From the NCBI GenBank assembly GCA_030693045.1, contig JAUYBU010000468.1:1-35640 (forward strand): DNA of 35,640 bases. The letters are read 5' to 3'. Shown piece after piece: positions 18,825 through 26,928 of this stretch; position 1 is the stretch's first letter; each line of letters opens with the position of its first letter. Origin of the DNA: Bryobacterales bacterium (GTDB lineage: Bacteria; Acidobacteriota; Terriglobia; Bryobacterales; Bryobacteraceae). The position numbers and the translations under genes are program-made. The notes below the pieces were generated by a model. It saw only the letters and a program-made list of their open reading frames with translations. It was not told where the DNA came from and made no database searches.

Positions 18825-20209
18825 GAGTATTACTCGTAATTTACGACAACGAATCCTATATCAGCTCTCTCCCGTTAGGGGCTGCCTACATTGCGTCGGC
18901 ATTGCGCAACGCCGGGCATCAGGTGTGTGTCTATAACCAGGACGTGCACCACTACCCGGATGAGCATCTCACTCAATACCTGGATGCCAACCAGTTCGAC
19001 GTTGTCGGACTGGGAGTGATCGCGGGGTATTTTCAGTACCGCAGGCTGCTGGGTATCTCGGCCGCCATTAACGCATCCAAACAGCGGCCGTTCTATGTTC
19101 TTGGCGGGCATGGACCATCGCCGGATCCGGCCTATTTTCTCCGCAAGACGCAGGCAGACGCCCTGGTCCTTGGCGAGGGTGAGGAGACGCTGGTCGAACT
19201 CCTTGGCGCTTTGGCCGCGCGGACTTCGCTGACTGAAGTGAAAGGCCTGGCGTATAGAGATGGCAGCCGCGTCGTGGTTAATCTCAGGCGCCCGCTCATC
19301 GCGGACATCGACAAGATTGCCTGGCCCGCCTACGACCTGTTCCTCATGCAATACTACCGTCTGGGGCGTCTGCCACATACGGGGAACACCGATTTCCTGA
19401 TACCGGTCCTGAGCGGACGCGGGTGTACTTTCAAGTGCACCTTCTGCTATCGCATGGATGAAGGCTTCAGGCCCAGAAGCGGCGACGGCATCGTCGAGGA
19501 AGTGCGGTTCCTGAAACAAGATTACGGCATCACCTACATCGACTTCGCCGACGAACTGCTGATGTCCTCGGTCGACCGCACCACGGCGCTGTGTGAAGCG
19601 TTCCTGGAAGCGGCACTCGGCGTCAAGTGGGCCTGCAACGGCCGTCTGAACTACGCCCGCAAGCCGCTTCTCGAACTGATGAAGCGCGCCGGTTGCGTCT
19701 TCATCAACTATGGAGTCGAGTCGATGGATGACCGTGTACTGAGGAACATGAAGAAGAGTCTGTGCACCGCGCAGATCGTCGAGGGCGTGGAAGCGACTCT
19801 CGCGGCGAGGATCAGCCCCGGGCTGAACATGATTTTCGGGAACCTGGGCGATAACCTCGAGACGCTGCGAAAGAGTGTCGAGTTTCTGCTGAAGTATGAC
19901 GATTTGGCGCAACTCCGTACGATACGACCGGTCACTCCGTACCCGGGGTCGGAACTTTACCGCCATGCGGTCGATTCCGGGCTGCTGGAGGGCTGTGAGG
20001 ATTTCTACGAGAGAAAACACACTAATTCGGATCTCTTGGCTGTGAACTTCACCCAGTTGAGCGATGCGGAGTTCCACCGCGCTCTGCTCGACGCGAACAC
20101 GATTCTGCTCAAGAATCAGTTCCAGAAGAGACTCGCTGCGACGATCGGGGACGCCACGCGACTGTACCTGCAGGGCGACGCAACTTTCCGCGGATTTCGG
20201 GCCGTGTGA
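18821..20209 (+). CDS. B12-binding-domain radical SAM protein
   Basis: A 462-residue enzyme with an N-terminal cobalamin-binding-type Rossmann domain (about residues 1-135: LPLGAAYIASALRNAGH, DVVGLGVIAGYF, YVLGGHGPS, ALVLGEGEETL). A radical SAM barrel follows, with the iron-sulfur cluster motif at Cys202, Cys206 and Cys209 (GRGCTFKCTFCYR). Later motifs are FADELLMSS, INYGVESMDDRVLRNMKK and PVTPYPGSELY. The family includes methylases and ring-forming enzymes that use SAM and sometimes methylcobalamin; the B12-binding DxHxxG motif is not obvious, so cobalamin use is uncertain. Translation is coupled to the SEC-C gene. It converges with the sugar cluster's last gene across a 65-bp tandem repeat. 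Confidence 0.92.
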   Translation: MRVLLVIYDNESYISSLPLGAAYIASALRNAGHQVCVYNQDVHHYPDEHLTQYLDANQFDVVGLGVIAGYFQYRRLLGISAAINASKQRPFYVLGGHGPSPDPAYFLRKTQADALVLGEGEETLVELLGALAARTSLTEVKGLAYRDGSRVVVNLRRPLIADIDKIAWPAYDLFLMQYYRLGRLPHTGNTDFLIPVLSGRGCTFKCTFCYRMDEGFRPRSGDGIVEEVRFLKQDYGITYIDFADELLMSSVDRTTALCEAFLEAALGVKWACNGRLNYARKPLLELMKRAGCVFINYGVESMDDRVLRNMKKSLCTAQIVEGVEATLAARISPGLNMIFGNLGDNLETLRKSVEFLLKYDDLAQLRTIRPVTPYPGSELYRHAVDSGLLEGCEDFYERKHTNSDLLAVNFTQLSDAEFHRALLDANTILLKNQFQKRLAATIGDATRLYLQGDATFRGFRAV

Positions 20210-20370
20210 TTGCGACTCAGTCGCCCGCCAGCGGCTTCGCTTCGTCACGGTTGCCGCTGGGGCTGGCGGTGTGATTGCGGCTCACTCGCCGGCCAGCGGC
20301 TTCGCTTCGTCACGGTTGCCGCTGAGGCTGGCGGTGTGACTGCGGCTCACTCGCCGGCCAGCGACTTCCG
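20204..20370. repeat. 65-bp tandem repeat between convergent genes
   Basis: Three copies at a 65-bp period start with GTGTGA at 20204, 20269 and 20334; the third is partial, matching for about 37 bases. The first two differ at only a few positions. The third copy contains the end of the methyltransferase gene, so its final codons appear to have been duplicated outward. Each full unit also has GCCAGCGGC ... GCCGCTGxGGCTGGC, able to fold into a hairpin, so the array may be a bidirectional terminator. Confidence 0.85.
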
Positions 20371-21189
20371 GGCGTAGACCGTGATCACGCTTCTGAAAAA
20401 TGGGGGTGAGAGCCTCTCGCCCAAAGAGTCGATGATGAATCGAACGGCATCCCGCCAGAGTCGTTCGTATGGCGTTCCGAGGTAGGGGTAGCGAACATGC
20501 AGGATTTCGAGTCCGTTCTTCCGGCAGTATCGTGAGAGCGTGGAGCGGGAAAAGTAATAGATGTGCCCGCAGGGATCGACAAGCCTGAATCTCTCTCTGA
20601 AAACGATTCCACAGGGGCCGCCGATATTCGGGACTGTGCTCAATACCAGCCAACCGCCTGGTTTGAGAATGCGACGCGCAGCCTCGAGTTCTCGCTGTGG
20701 GTCCGGGATGTGCTCGAATACACCTCTGAAGTGCACGACGTCGTAAGAGTCATCCTCTAAGCGCACCGAGTGCAGGTCGCCCGCCTGAATATCAACGCCA
20801 AATCTCCGTCGTCCGTAGGATGCGGCCTCCTCCGAGAATTCGATGCCGTGCTTCTCAAACGTGGCGGGCAGGTAGGTCAGAAAGCGCCCGTAAGCGCAAC
20901 CGACGTCAAGAAACCGACCGGACTCGCCCACAATTTGGACCATCTCCTGGATGTCGCGCTCGTACATGCGCCCCCTGACCGGGTCGTCGTCGTAGCCGGA
21001 ATGGTACTCCCCCTTGTAGTACTCCACCCTCTGCTCTGCGTCAAGGCGAGGGTTTGTATAGATCAGCGAACAACTACGGCATTGCACGATGGAGAAGCCA
21101 TTCTTTGTCGCCCAAAGCCGCGTGTCACTGCCACCACAAAGGTTACAGGCGACGACTTCGCGCGGTGTCAGGTCGGGATAACCGCTCAT
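20347..21189 (-). CDS. SAM-dependent methyltransferase with N-terminal zinc-ribbon-like motif
   Basis: A 280-residue class I methyltransferase. An N-terminal pair of Cys motifs (CNLCGG at about 15-20 and CRSC at about 37-40) resembles the zinc-binding start of many sugar or nucleotide-sugar methyltransferases. The SAM-binding glycine loop is FLDVGCAYGRFL; later family segments are DVVHFRGVFEHIPDP and RRILKPGGWLVLSTVPN. It is the last gene of the nine-gene - strand sugar cluster, with its ATG overlapping the aminotransferase stop by four bases (ATGA). It probably methylates the cluster's sugar product. The last three residues lie in the first unit of the 65-bp tandem repeat. Confidence 0.88.
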   Translation of the reverse strand: MSGYPDLTPREVVACNLCGGSDTRLWATKNGFSIVQCRSCSLIYTNPRLDAEQRVEYYKGEYHSGYDDDPVRGRMYERDIQEMVQIVGESGRFLDVGCAYGRFLTYLPATFEKHGIEFSEEAASYGRRRFGVDIQAGDLHSVRLEDDSYDVVHFRGVFEHIPDPQRELEAARRILKPGGWLVLSTVPNIGGPCGIVFRERFRLVDPCGHIYYFSRSTLSRYCRKNGLEILHVRYPYLGTPYERLWRDAVRFIIDSLGERLSPPFFRSVITVYARKSLAGE

Positions 21190-22547
21190 GCCAGGCGCCT
21201 GAAGCCGGCCGCCGCGGGCGCGCCCCGAAGCCGGGACGAGACGTCTCCCTTAAGTCCTGCGTCCGCGATGCTAGCAAACGCTCCATCGCACGCTTCAAGG
21301 TACTTATCCACGTGCGTTGGCGTGTGCGCCAGCATCGAATAGAATCGCGGACCGGCCAGGAACCCTTTATCCAACATGAGTTGCACAAAGTAAGCGTGGA
21401 GCGAGAGAGCTTCCGGACTCTCCAGCGCGAAGTGACTCAGCGGCGGAATGCCGCCAACGTGAATCGGGAGTCCGTGCTTTGCGGCTATCCGGCGCCAGCC
21501 GTCCTGCACCGTGCAACCGAGCGCCACAAGATGCTTCCCCGCATCGGCGCTGCGATGCTTGCGAATCGTTGCGATGGCCGCCGCGGGCCCGATCCGTTCC
21601 GTCCAATAGGTGCTGCTGATGAAAATGCTCTGCGCCGCCTCCATGACGGCGGCCCGGCCGATGATCGCGCCGATCGCATAGCCGTTTCCCATGGCTTTTG
21701 AAAACACGGCGATGTCCGGTTCCACGCCCAATTCGAGGTGTGCGCCCCCGGTATTCAATCGGAAGCCGGAAGAGATCTCGTCAAAGACCAGGACCGCGCC
21801 AATCCGGTCGGCGACCGCTCGAACAGCGGGCAGGAAGCCAGGATCGGGCCGCTGACCGCGGATGGGCTCCATCACAACGACGCCGATTTCCCGCCCGTGG
21901 TTGGCGACAATCGTTTCCAGTTCGTCCAGGCGGTTGTAGCCGAACGGCAACGCCGTGCCGGCCAGCGCTTTCGGCACGCCGGCAGGCTCGAGACCGGGCA
22001 AAAGATGCCCGCCCAGCGCGTCCCCGGCGCCAAGGTTGGCGGCAAGATACCAATCATGCCATCCGTGATAGCCGCAGAAAGCCACGACATCGCGCCCGGT
22101 CGCCGCTCGCGCAATCCGCACCGCTATGGCCATGGACTCGCCCCCGGTTCGCGCATACCGAACACGCTCGGCCCAGGGGTGAAGTTCGATCAAAAGCTCG
22201 GCCAGCACGACCTCTTCGAAGCAGTTGAGCGAACTTGAATTTCCGTTCTGAATGGCCGCCAACACCGCGGCGTTCACGTCCGGATCGCAATAGCCGAGCA
22301 CGTTTGCGCCGATGCCGCTAATGCTCATGTCCAGGTACCGGTTCCCATCCAGATCCCAGACATGCGCGCCCTCGGCCTTGCTGAAATAGCCGGGCCATAC
22401 GCCCGCCGAAAACTGGTCCGGGCGCTTGGACAGCAACTGACTCATTCCGGGAATCAACCGCTTCGCACGGTCCTGCATCTCTAGGCTGCGGGACCGCGGG
22501 GTTCCGCCGTCCGGCTTCTCACATGGCATTGGCTCTTCGAAGACCAT
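21186..22547 (-). CDS. Class III PLP aminotransferase, glutamate-1-semialdehyde-mutase-like
   Basis: A 453-residue pyridoxal-phosphate enzyme from ATG 22547, which has AAGGA seven bases upstream; ATG 22577 would add ten residues and has no site. The fold-type I class III features are YARTGGESMAIAVRIARAATGR, the cofactor-binding GYHGWHDW, VVMEPI, VLVFDEISSGFR and the Schiff-base Lys in VFSKAMGNGY. The overall pattern resembles glutamate-1-semialdehyde aminomutase, but in sugar clusters such proteins act on keto-sugars or small donors. The first 67 bases overlap the 3' end of the cytidylyltransferase gene in another frame. The downstream stop overlaps the methyltransferase start. Confidence 0.9.
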   Translation of the reverse strand: MVFEEPMPCEKPDGGTPRSRSLEMQDRAKRLIPGMSQLLSKRPDQFSAGVWPGYFSKAEGAHVWDLDGNRYLDMSISGIGANVLGYCDPDVNAAVLAAIQNGNSSSLNCFEEVVLAELLIELHPWAERVRYARTGGESMAIAVRIARAATGRDVVAFCGYHGWHDWYLAANLGAGDALGGHLLPGLEPAGVPKALAGTALPFGYNRLDELETIVANHGREIGVVVMEPIRGQRPDPGFLPAVRAVADRIGAVLVFDEISSGFRLNTGGAHLELGVEPDIAVFSKAMGNGYAIGAIIGRAAVMEAAQSIFISSTYWTERIGPAAAIATIRKHRSADAGKHLVALGCTVQDGWRRIAAKHGLPIHVGGIPPLSHFALESPEALSLHAYFVQLMLDKGFLAGPRFYSMLAHTPTHVDKYLEACDGAFASIADAGLKGDVSSRLRGAPAAAGFRRLA

Positions 22548-23296
22548 TCGCGATCCTTCCTGAAAGCCGTTTCCCACCCGGCGTTTCTCACATACTTGGA
22601 GTTCAGCGTCTTGAGCGCCGGCTCCCGATCGAGCAGCGCCAGAATATCCGCGGTAGTGAACTCGGGGTTCTCCGGATACAGTGACTCATAGATACGCCGC
22701 ACGAGGTCGAAATCCTCGCGGTTGTCCACCGTCCAACGTAAGAACGACAGGTCTGGACCGCTGTTGTAGTCACCCAGCGAAAACCGCTTCGGCTGTTCAA
22801 TCATGAAGAAAGTGACGTGCTCCCGGTGGGACGGGAGGACGGCTTCCCTCCAAGCCTGCCCCAGGACTTTGAAACTGAATACTTCCACATCCATGCCGTC
22901 GGGAAAGGCCGGCACTCGCGCATTACTCGCGTAGTCGAACTGGTTTTCTAAGTAGAACTCGAACACCCGGTCAATCAGGTCCGGGTCCGCGAGAGGGCAG
23001 TCTCCAGTCAGGCGGATCACATGATCGGCGGAGGCCTCCTTCGCCGCCTGGTAGTATCGATCCAAGACATCGTCGAGACTGCCGCGGTAGCAGGACACAT
23101 CCAGATCCGCCGCAAGACCAGCGATAGGGTCGTCGTTGGAGCCCGTCGATGTGGCAACGATAAGCCGATCGACGCACTTGGCACGCTGGATTCGCTCGAC
23201 CTGCCGCGCCAGCATCGGCCGGCCGAGAATCGGCAGCAATACCTTGTTTGGCAACCGGCTCGAACTCATGCGCGCCTGAAGAATAGCAGCAGTCAT
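22481..23296 (-). CDS. SpsF/NeuA-type cytidylyltransferase
   Basis: A 271-residue nucleotidyltransferase. The N-terminal motif AAILQARMSSSRLPNKVLLPILGRPML is the CTP-binding signature of SpsF-like and acylneuraminate cytidylyltransferases. VIRLTGDCPLADPDLIDRV and FLRWTVDNREDFDLVRRIYESL are further family segments. It likely activates the NeuB-type product as a CMP-sugar. GAGGG six bases before ATG 23296 supports the start, 13 bases after the previous gene. The last 30 residues (KSQCHVRSRTAEPRGPAA region) are unusual, low-complexity and overlap the next gene, which suggests a late shift of the stop codon. Confidence 0.9.
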   Translation of the reverse strand: MTAAILQARMSSSRLPNKVLLPILGRPMLARQVERIQRAKCVDRLIVATSTGSNDDPIAGLAADLDVSCYRGSLDDVLDRYYQAAKEASADHVIRLTGDCPLADPDLIDRVFEFYLENQFDYASNARVPAFPDGMDVEVFSFKVLGQAWREAVLPSHREHVTFFMIEQPKRFSLGDYNSGPDLSFLRWTVDNREDFDLVRRIYESLYPENPEFTTADILALLDREPALKTLNSKYVRNAGWETAFRKDREWSSKSQCHVRSRTAEPRGPAA

Positions 23297-23309
23297 GGAA
23301 TGCCCTCAC

Positions 23310-24503
23310 TCACTTGAGCCATTTGTGATAGGTCAGTTCGACACGCTTGGTCAAGAAGCCCGCACGCTGGTATAATCGCTGCGCCGCAACATTACGGCCC
23401 TGCGTGACCACTTCCAAACTCGTAACGCCGTCCTTAGCCAGCCATTCGACTGAGGCACGCAAGAAGGCCGCGCCCAGACCCATTCCGTGATGGTCCCGGC
23501 TAAGCCCGAACAGCCCAATGCGGCCGGCGGCCGAATGGCCCCGTTGCAGCTTGACGGTGCAGAATCCGATGGGGCAACCGTTGTCGTAAAGCGCCAGCGC
23601 AAAATCGTCGAACGTGCCCAACACGCCGTTCCTGATCCAGGTACCGTAAAAGGCGCGGAGGGTTTCCTCTTCAAATCCGCCGTCAAAGTAGTACCGGCTG
23701 TCTCGATAGAGATCGCTCCCGATCGAGACGAGAGCGTCGATGTCTTCCTCCCGTGCGACGGCAATGTGCAACTTCCTGTTACTATCGTCGCCGTTGGCGC
23801 GCGGATTCTTGAGTTCGAACGTCACGCGAGTGTCCGCCAGGGAGTACCGATGAGCCTCCGCGGTGGTGACGCTAAGCCGATCACCGCTCCCGCATCGGAA
23901 CTCGATGAATCTCAAGTCCTGATCCGCGGCCTTCTGGCGTACGCGGGCTTCGATAGACTCAGTCAGCCGTAGGCAAGTTACCCGTCCCACTCCGAAACCG
24001 AAGAACGCGCTGTCCCACTTGAGTTTCGCGACCAGCGAGAGAATGTCCGCCAGGGCGGAGTCGACCCGGCTGGAATCAACCACGGCCGTGAGGTCTTGAA
24101 TCGACAAACCGAGCCATGCGGCGATCTGTCCAGCGTCGATCTGCGACAGCACGGCGGCGGGCAGGAACGCCGGTCCCGCAAAACTATCTGTCGAAGGGCC
24201 AGCCAGCGGATCGATCACGATATCGGGCAAAGCCGCGGCTGGCGTTACACGACCCAGCTTCACCAGCACAATCTTCTCGTCGCGCAGCGTCTCCGCGATC
24301 TCGTGGCTAACATCTGTTGTGGTGATCACTTGCGCGGGCTTCTGTTGTGCGATGTACAAACGCAAACGCGTGTCGTCGCAGTCGCTGAGCACGGCGCAGT
24401 CGGGGAATGAACGGATGATGGCTTGAAGTGTCGCCTTGTACACAGCCTGCGAAAGTGCTTCGTCAGGCTGATTCTCGTGTTGAATCAAGGCGACCCGCTT
24501 CAT
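23310..24503 (-). CDS. Two-domain protein: unknown N-terminal half fused to WecD/PseH-like GNAT acetyltransferase
   Basis: A 397-residue protein. The N-terminal about 150 residues (MKRVALIQHENQ, YIAQQKPAQVITTTDVSHEI) look like a Rossmann-type fold but match no family I can name. From about residue 150, KLKWDSAFFGFGVGRV is the hallmark start of WecD-like acetyltransferases. The acetyl-CoA binding loop follows near RDHHGMGLGAAFLRASV, then TQGRNVAAQRLYQRAGF. It probably acetylates an amino-sugar intermediate, the role of SpsD or LegH/PseH in known pathways. The start ATG 24503 is set by the preceding stop, which lies one base away (TGAGATG); the longer open frame runs back into neuB-like coding sequence. 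Confidence 0.82.
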   Translation of the reverse strand: MKRVALIQHENQPDEALSQAVYKATLQAIIRSFPDCAVLSDCDDTRLRLYIAQQKPAQVITTTDVSHEIAETLRDEKIVLVKLGRVTPAAALPDIVIDPLAGPSTDSFAGPAFLPAAVLSQIDAGQIAAWLGLSIQDLTAVVDSSRVDSALADILSLVAKLKWDSAFFGFGVGRVTCLRLTESIEARVRQKAADQDLRFIEFRCGSGDRLSVTTAEAHRYSLADTRVTFELKNPRANGDDSNRKLHIAVAREEDIDALVSIGSDLYRDSRYYFDGGFEEETLRAFYGTWIRNGVLGTFDDFALALYDNGCPIGFCTVKLQRGHSAAGRIGLFGLSRDHHGMGLGAAFLRASVEWLAKDGVTSLEVVTQGRNVAAQRLYQRAGFLTKRVELTYHKWLK

Positions 24504-24504
24504 C

Positions 24505-25365
24505 TCATCTGTTCCGGCGATATTGCAGGATGTCCGCCTCTGTGGCAACTGCGCTCCAAACCGGCTCACCCAACGCCTCTTCCGCAATATGAATGGACTC
24601 AACCATGGCTCTGAATTCGGCCGGCTCCAGGCTCATGGCATGGTCGGGTCCGGAAGCCAGCTTGGAATAGGTGAAGTGTTTCTCAATGAGGGTGGCGCCC
24701 GCCAGCACCGCGAACTGGGGAGCTGTGATGCCGAGAGTATGGTCGGAGAATCCCACCGGGCAGCCATAGCGCTCACCCAGCGCACGAATCGTGGACAAGT
24801 TGAGATCGCCCAGGCTCTTCACAGGGTATGCGGAGACGCAATGAAGAAGCGCGAAAGCCACACGGGCGGCACGCATTATTTCGACGGCGCGATCGAGTTC
24901 CTCCCGGCTCGCCATGCCGCGCGAGACGATCATTGGCCTTTCTTTCGCGGCCGCCCGCCTGAGCAGCGGCAGATTCACAACGTCAAAGGACGCGATTTTG
25001 AAGCAGGGCGCGCCCACCTCGGTCAGAAAGTCCACCGACTCGTCATCGAAGGGAGTCGAGAAACATGTGGCGCCTATCGAGTCCGCATACTCGAACAGCC
25101 GCCGCTGGTCCGCAAAGGGTATCTCGCACTGCTTGAGAATCCCGAAGATCGGTGAGTCTCGGGCGACCCGCTTTTCGGTAAGGTAAGTCTGCAGCTTGAC
25201 AGCATTCGCGCCGGCGGCCTTGGCGCTGTCCATCAGTTCTTTGGCCCGATTGAAGTCACCATTGTGATTAATGCCGATCTCAGCGATTACAAAGGCCGGG
25301 CAGCCCTCTCCAACAAAGTCACGGCCGAGTTGGAACCTCACACGGGGACTTGCCGCTTCCGTCAT
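24505..25365 (-). CDS. NeuB/SpsE-type sugar acid synthase lacking SAF domain
   Basis: A 286-residue TIM-barrel enzyme of the N-acetylneuraminate synthase family, which condenses phosphoenolpyruvate with an amino sugar to form a nonulosonic acid. Clear family motifs are FVIAEIGINHNGDFNRAKELMDSA, ANAVKLQTYL, ATCFSTPFDDESVDFL, FKIASFDVVN, LLHCVSAYPV, VGFSDHTLGI and ATLIEKHFT. The protein ends soon after the barrel; the antifreeze-like SAF domain of about 60-70 residues found in typical NeuB is absent. An AGGAGG ribosome site precedes ATG 25365. It sits between an SDR gene (10 bases upstream) and the acetyltransferase gene. Confidence 0.92.
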   Translation of the reverse strand: MTEAASPRVRFQLGRDFVGEGCPAFVIAEIGINHNGDFNRAKELMDSAKAAGANAVKLQTYLTEKRVARDSPIFGILKQCEIPFADQRRLFEYADSIGATCFSTPFDDESVDFLTEVGAPCFKIASFDVVNLPLLRRAAAKERPMIVSRGMASREELDRAVEIMRAARVAFALLHCVSAYPVKSLGDLNLSTIRALGERYGCPVGFSDHTLGITAPQFAVLAGATLIEKHFTYSKLASGPDHAMSLEPAEFRAMVESIHIAEEALGEPVWSAVATEADILQYRRNR

Positions 25366-25375
25366 TGCGTCCTCC

Positions 25376-26158
25376 TCACCAACATGTCAGACCACCATCT
25401 ATGACCAGGTTCTGACCGGTGATATAACTTGCGCCTTCGGAGGCGAGAAACACGACTCCGGCGACAACGTCCTCCGCCGAGGCCATGCGTCCCATCGGGC
25501 AGCGCGCGGAGTAGTTCGCCACAAAGCCCTCGCCCTGCACGGCGCGGTTCAGGACGCCTCCGGGCGATACGGCATTGACCCTGATGTTGCGCGGCGCAAG
25601 GTGAACGGCGAAGTACCGGGTCATCTGGATGAGGGCGGCCTTGGTGGCGCCGTAGATTTCGGAACTGTTGCGCGCCGTGTCGGTGTAGACACGCGGGTCG
25701 GGAGCTACTACGCCGAAAAGCGATGCGATGTTCACCACGGCGCCTCCGCCCGAGGCGGCGCCAACCTGAAATCGGGAAGCGAAATGCTTGATGCACCACA
25801 GGGGGCCTTTGAGGTTGACCCCGTACACCCAGTCGAGTTCCGGCTCCTTGCGTTCCTCGAAGGGCGTGAATACCGCCACGCCCGCGTTGTTGATCAGCAC
25901 GTCAACACGAGCGTACCGGCGCCATGCCCGTTCGAATCCCGCCGCCACGCTCACCTCGTTCGAAACATCCATCTCCAGAAACTCGGCGCAGGCCGGCGAT
26001 CCGGCGGGCGGCTTCAGATCGGCTCCCAGCACGGTGGCGCCGAGAGAGTGGAATGCATCGGCGAGCGAGGCCCCGAGCTGCCCGGCCGCTCCGGTAATGA
26101 GCACCACCTTGCCCGATGCGCCAATCATTCGGTCGGCAAGACTCGTCTGTGTGGTCAC
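25376..26158 (-). CDS. Short-chain dehydrogenase/reductase
   Basis: A 260-residue classical SDR. The NAD(P)-binding glycine motif is VVLITGAAGQLGASLA near residue 20, followed by LEMDVSNE, VLINNAGVAV (NNAG), a Ser in VVNIASLFG, the catalytic pair YGATK, and the VSPGGV and ITGQNLVIDGG ends typical of the family. In this cluster it probably oxidises or reduces a keto-sugar intermediate. It starts at GTG 26158, whose TGA overlap with the TIM-barrel gene (GTGA) couples translation. Confidence 0.9.
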   Translation of the reverse strand: MTTQTSLADRMIGASGKVVLITGAAGQLGASLADAFHSLGATVLGADLKPPAGSPACAEFLEMDVSNEVSVAAGFERAWRRYARVDVLINNAGVAVFTPFEERKEPELDWVYGVNLKGPLWCIKHFASRFQVGAASGGGAVVNIASLFGVVAPDPRVYTDTARNSSEIYGATKAALIQMTRYFAVHLAPRNIRVNAVSPGGVLNRAVQGEGFVANYSARCPMGRMASAEDVVAGVVFLASEGASYITGQNLVIDGGLTCW

Positions 26159-26928
26159 GAAAGCAGACCCTTGTATCGAAGAAGCGAGTCGATCAGCAGC
26201 TCGGCATCTTTGTAGTATTCGACGCTCACGTACTGGACGGGAAGAGCGCGGGCAAGCGCCACCGCCTGCACGTCCATGTCCTGGCCGGGACAGCGGTGGG
26301 CGTCGGCCGCCATTGGACCCGGCCGCAGTTCCGGTTCGCAGATATGAAGCTGCACGGTTCTGGCCAGCGGCAGCGTCGAAATGTATTCCTCAAAGCGCCG
26401 GTCCGTATTGTGGGCCGTAATCATGGCGTGGGCGACATCCAGCAGCAGCCGGCAGCCGGTCCGTTCGGTCAGCTCGGTCAGAAAGTCCCCGTCGGTTACG
26501 GTCTGGTACGCTTGGGTCGGAAAATAGTTATTGTTCTCGACCGCGATGAGCGCACCCGGCGGTAGCGCCCCGCGCAACCATGCCGTGTTGTCCACGGCGG
26601 CCTGAAGCATTTCCTCCCGGGTGAGCCGGCGCCCTCCGGGCCGGAACATCCCGGAATCTACCGATGGCCGATCGCAGTTGCAAGCCGCATGAAAGCTAAC
26701 CAGTCTCAGTTCCCGCTTGAGTTCGAAAGCGTCAGCCAATTGCCGCTTTCGCGATTCGTCCCAGGGATGAATGATGTTCGCCTCGCTGTGAAACAAGTAC
26801 TGGCGGGGCAGCGCGCTGCCGAGACTCTGCTCGCGGCATTCCAGACAGGCGCTTGCGGAGGCGATTCGCGCCGCGATTTCCGGGTCGTCGAAGAGCTGCG
26901 ATATGGGCGTCGCCAATTCAATCGCCAT
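26155..26928 (-). CDS. MNIO (DUF692)- or xylose-isomerase-like TIM-barrel protein
   Basis: A 257-residue predicted TIM barrel. LIAVENNNYFPTQAY, DFLTELTERTGCRLLLDVAHAMITAHN and ARTVQLHICEPE resemble the metal-site strands of the MNIO/DUF692 family (ENxSSY, LLLDxNN, HLAGH), which also resemble sugar-phosphate isomerase barrels. The third motif reads LHICEP rather than IHLAGH, so it is either a divergent MNIO protein or an AP-endonuclease-type sugar isomerase. The start is either ATG 26928 (11-base overlap with the DegT gene) or ATG 26943, which has AGGG nearby. Metal ligands likely include Glu, Asp, His and Asn in these motifs. In the cluster it may isomerise a sugar; no RiPP precursor is visible. 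Confidence 0.7.
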   Translation of the reverse strand: MAIELATPISQLFDDPEIAARIASASACLECREQSLGSALPRQYLFHSEANIIHPWDESRKRQLADAFELKRELRLVSFHAACNCDRPSVDSGMFRPGGRRLTREEMLQAAVDNTAWLRGALPPGALIAVENNNYFPTQAYQTVTDGDFLTELTERTGCRLLLDVAHAMITAHNTDRRFEEYISTLPLARTVQLHICEPELRPGPMAADAHRCPGQDMDVQAVALARALPVQYVSVEYYKDAELLIDSLLRYKGLLS

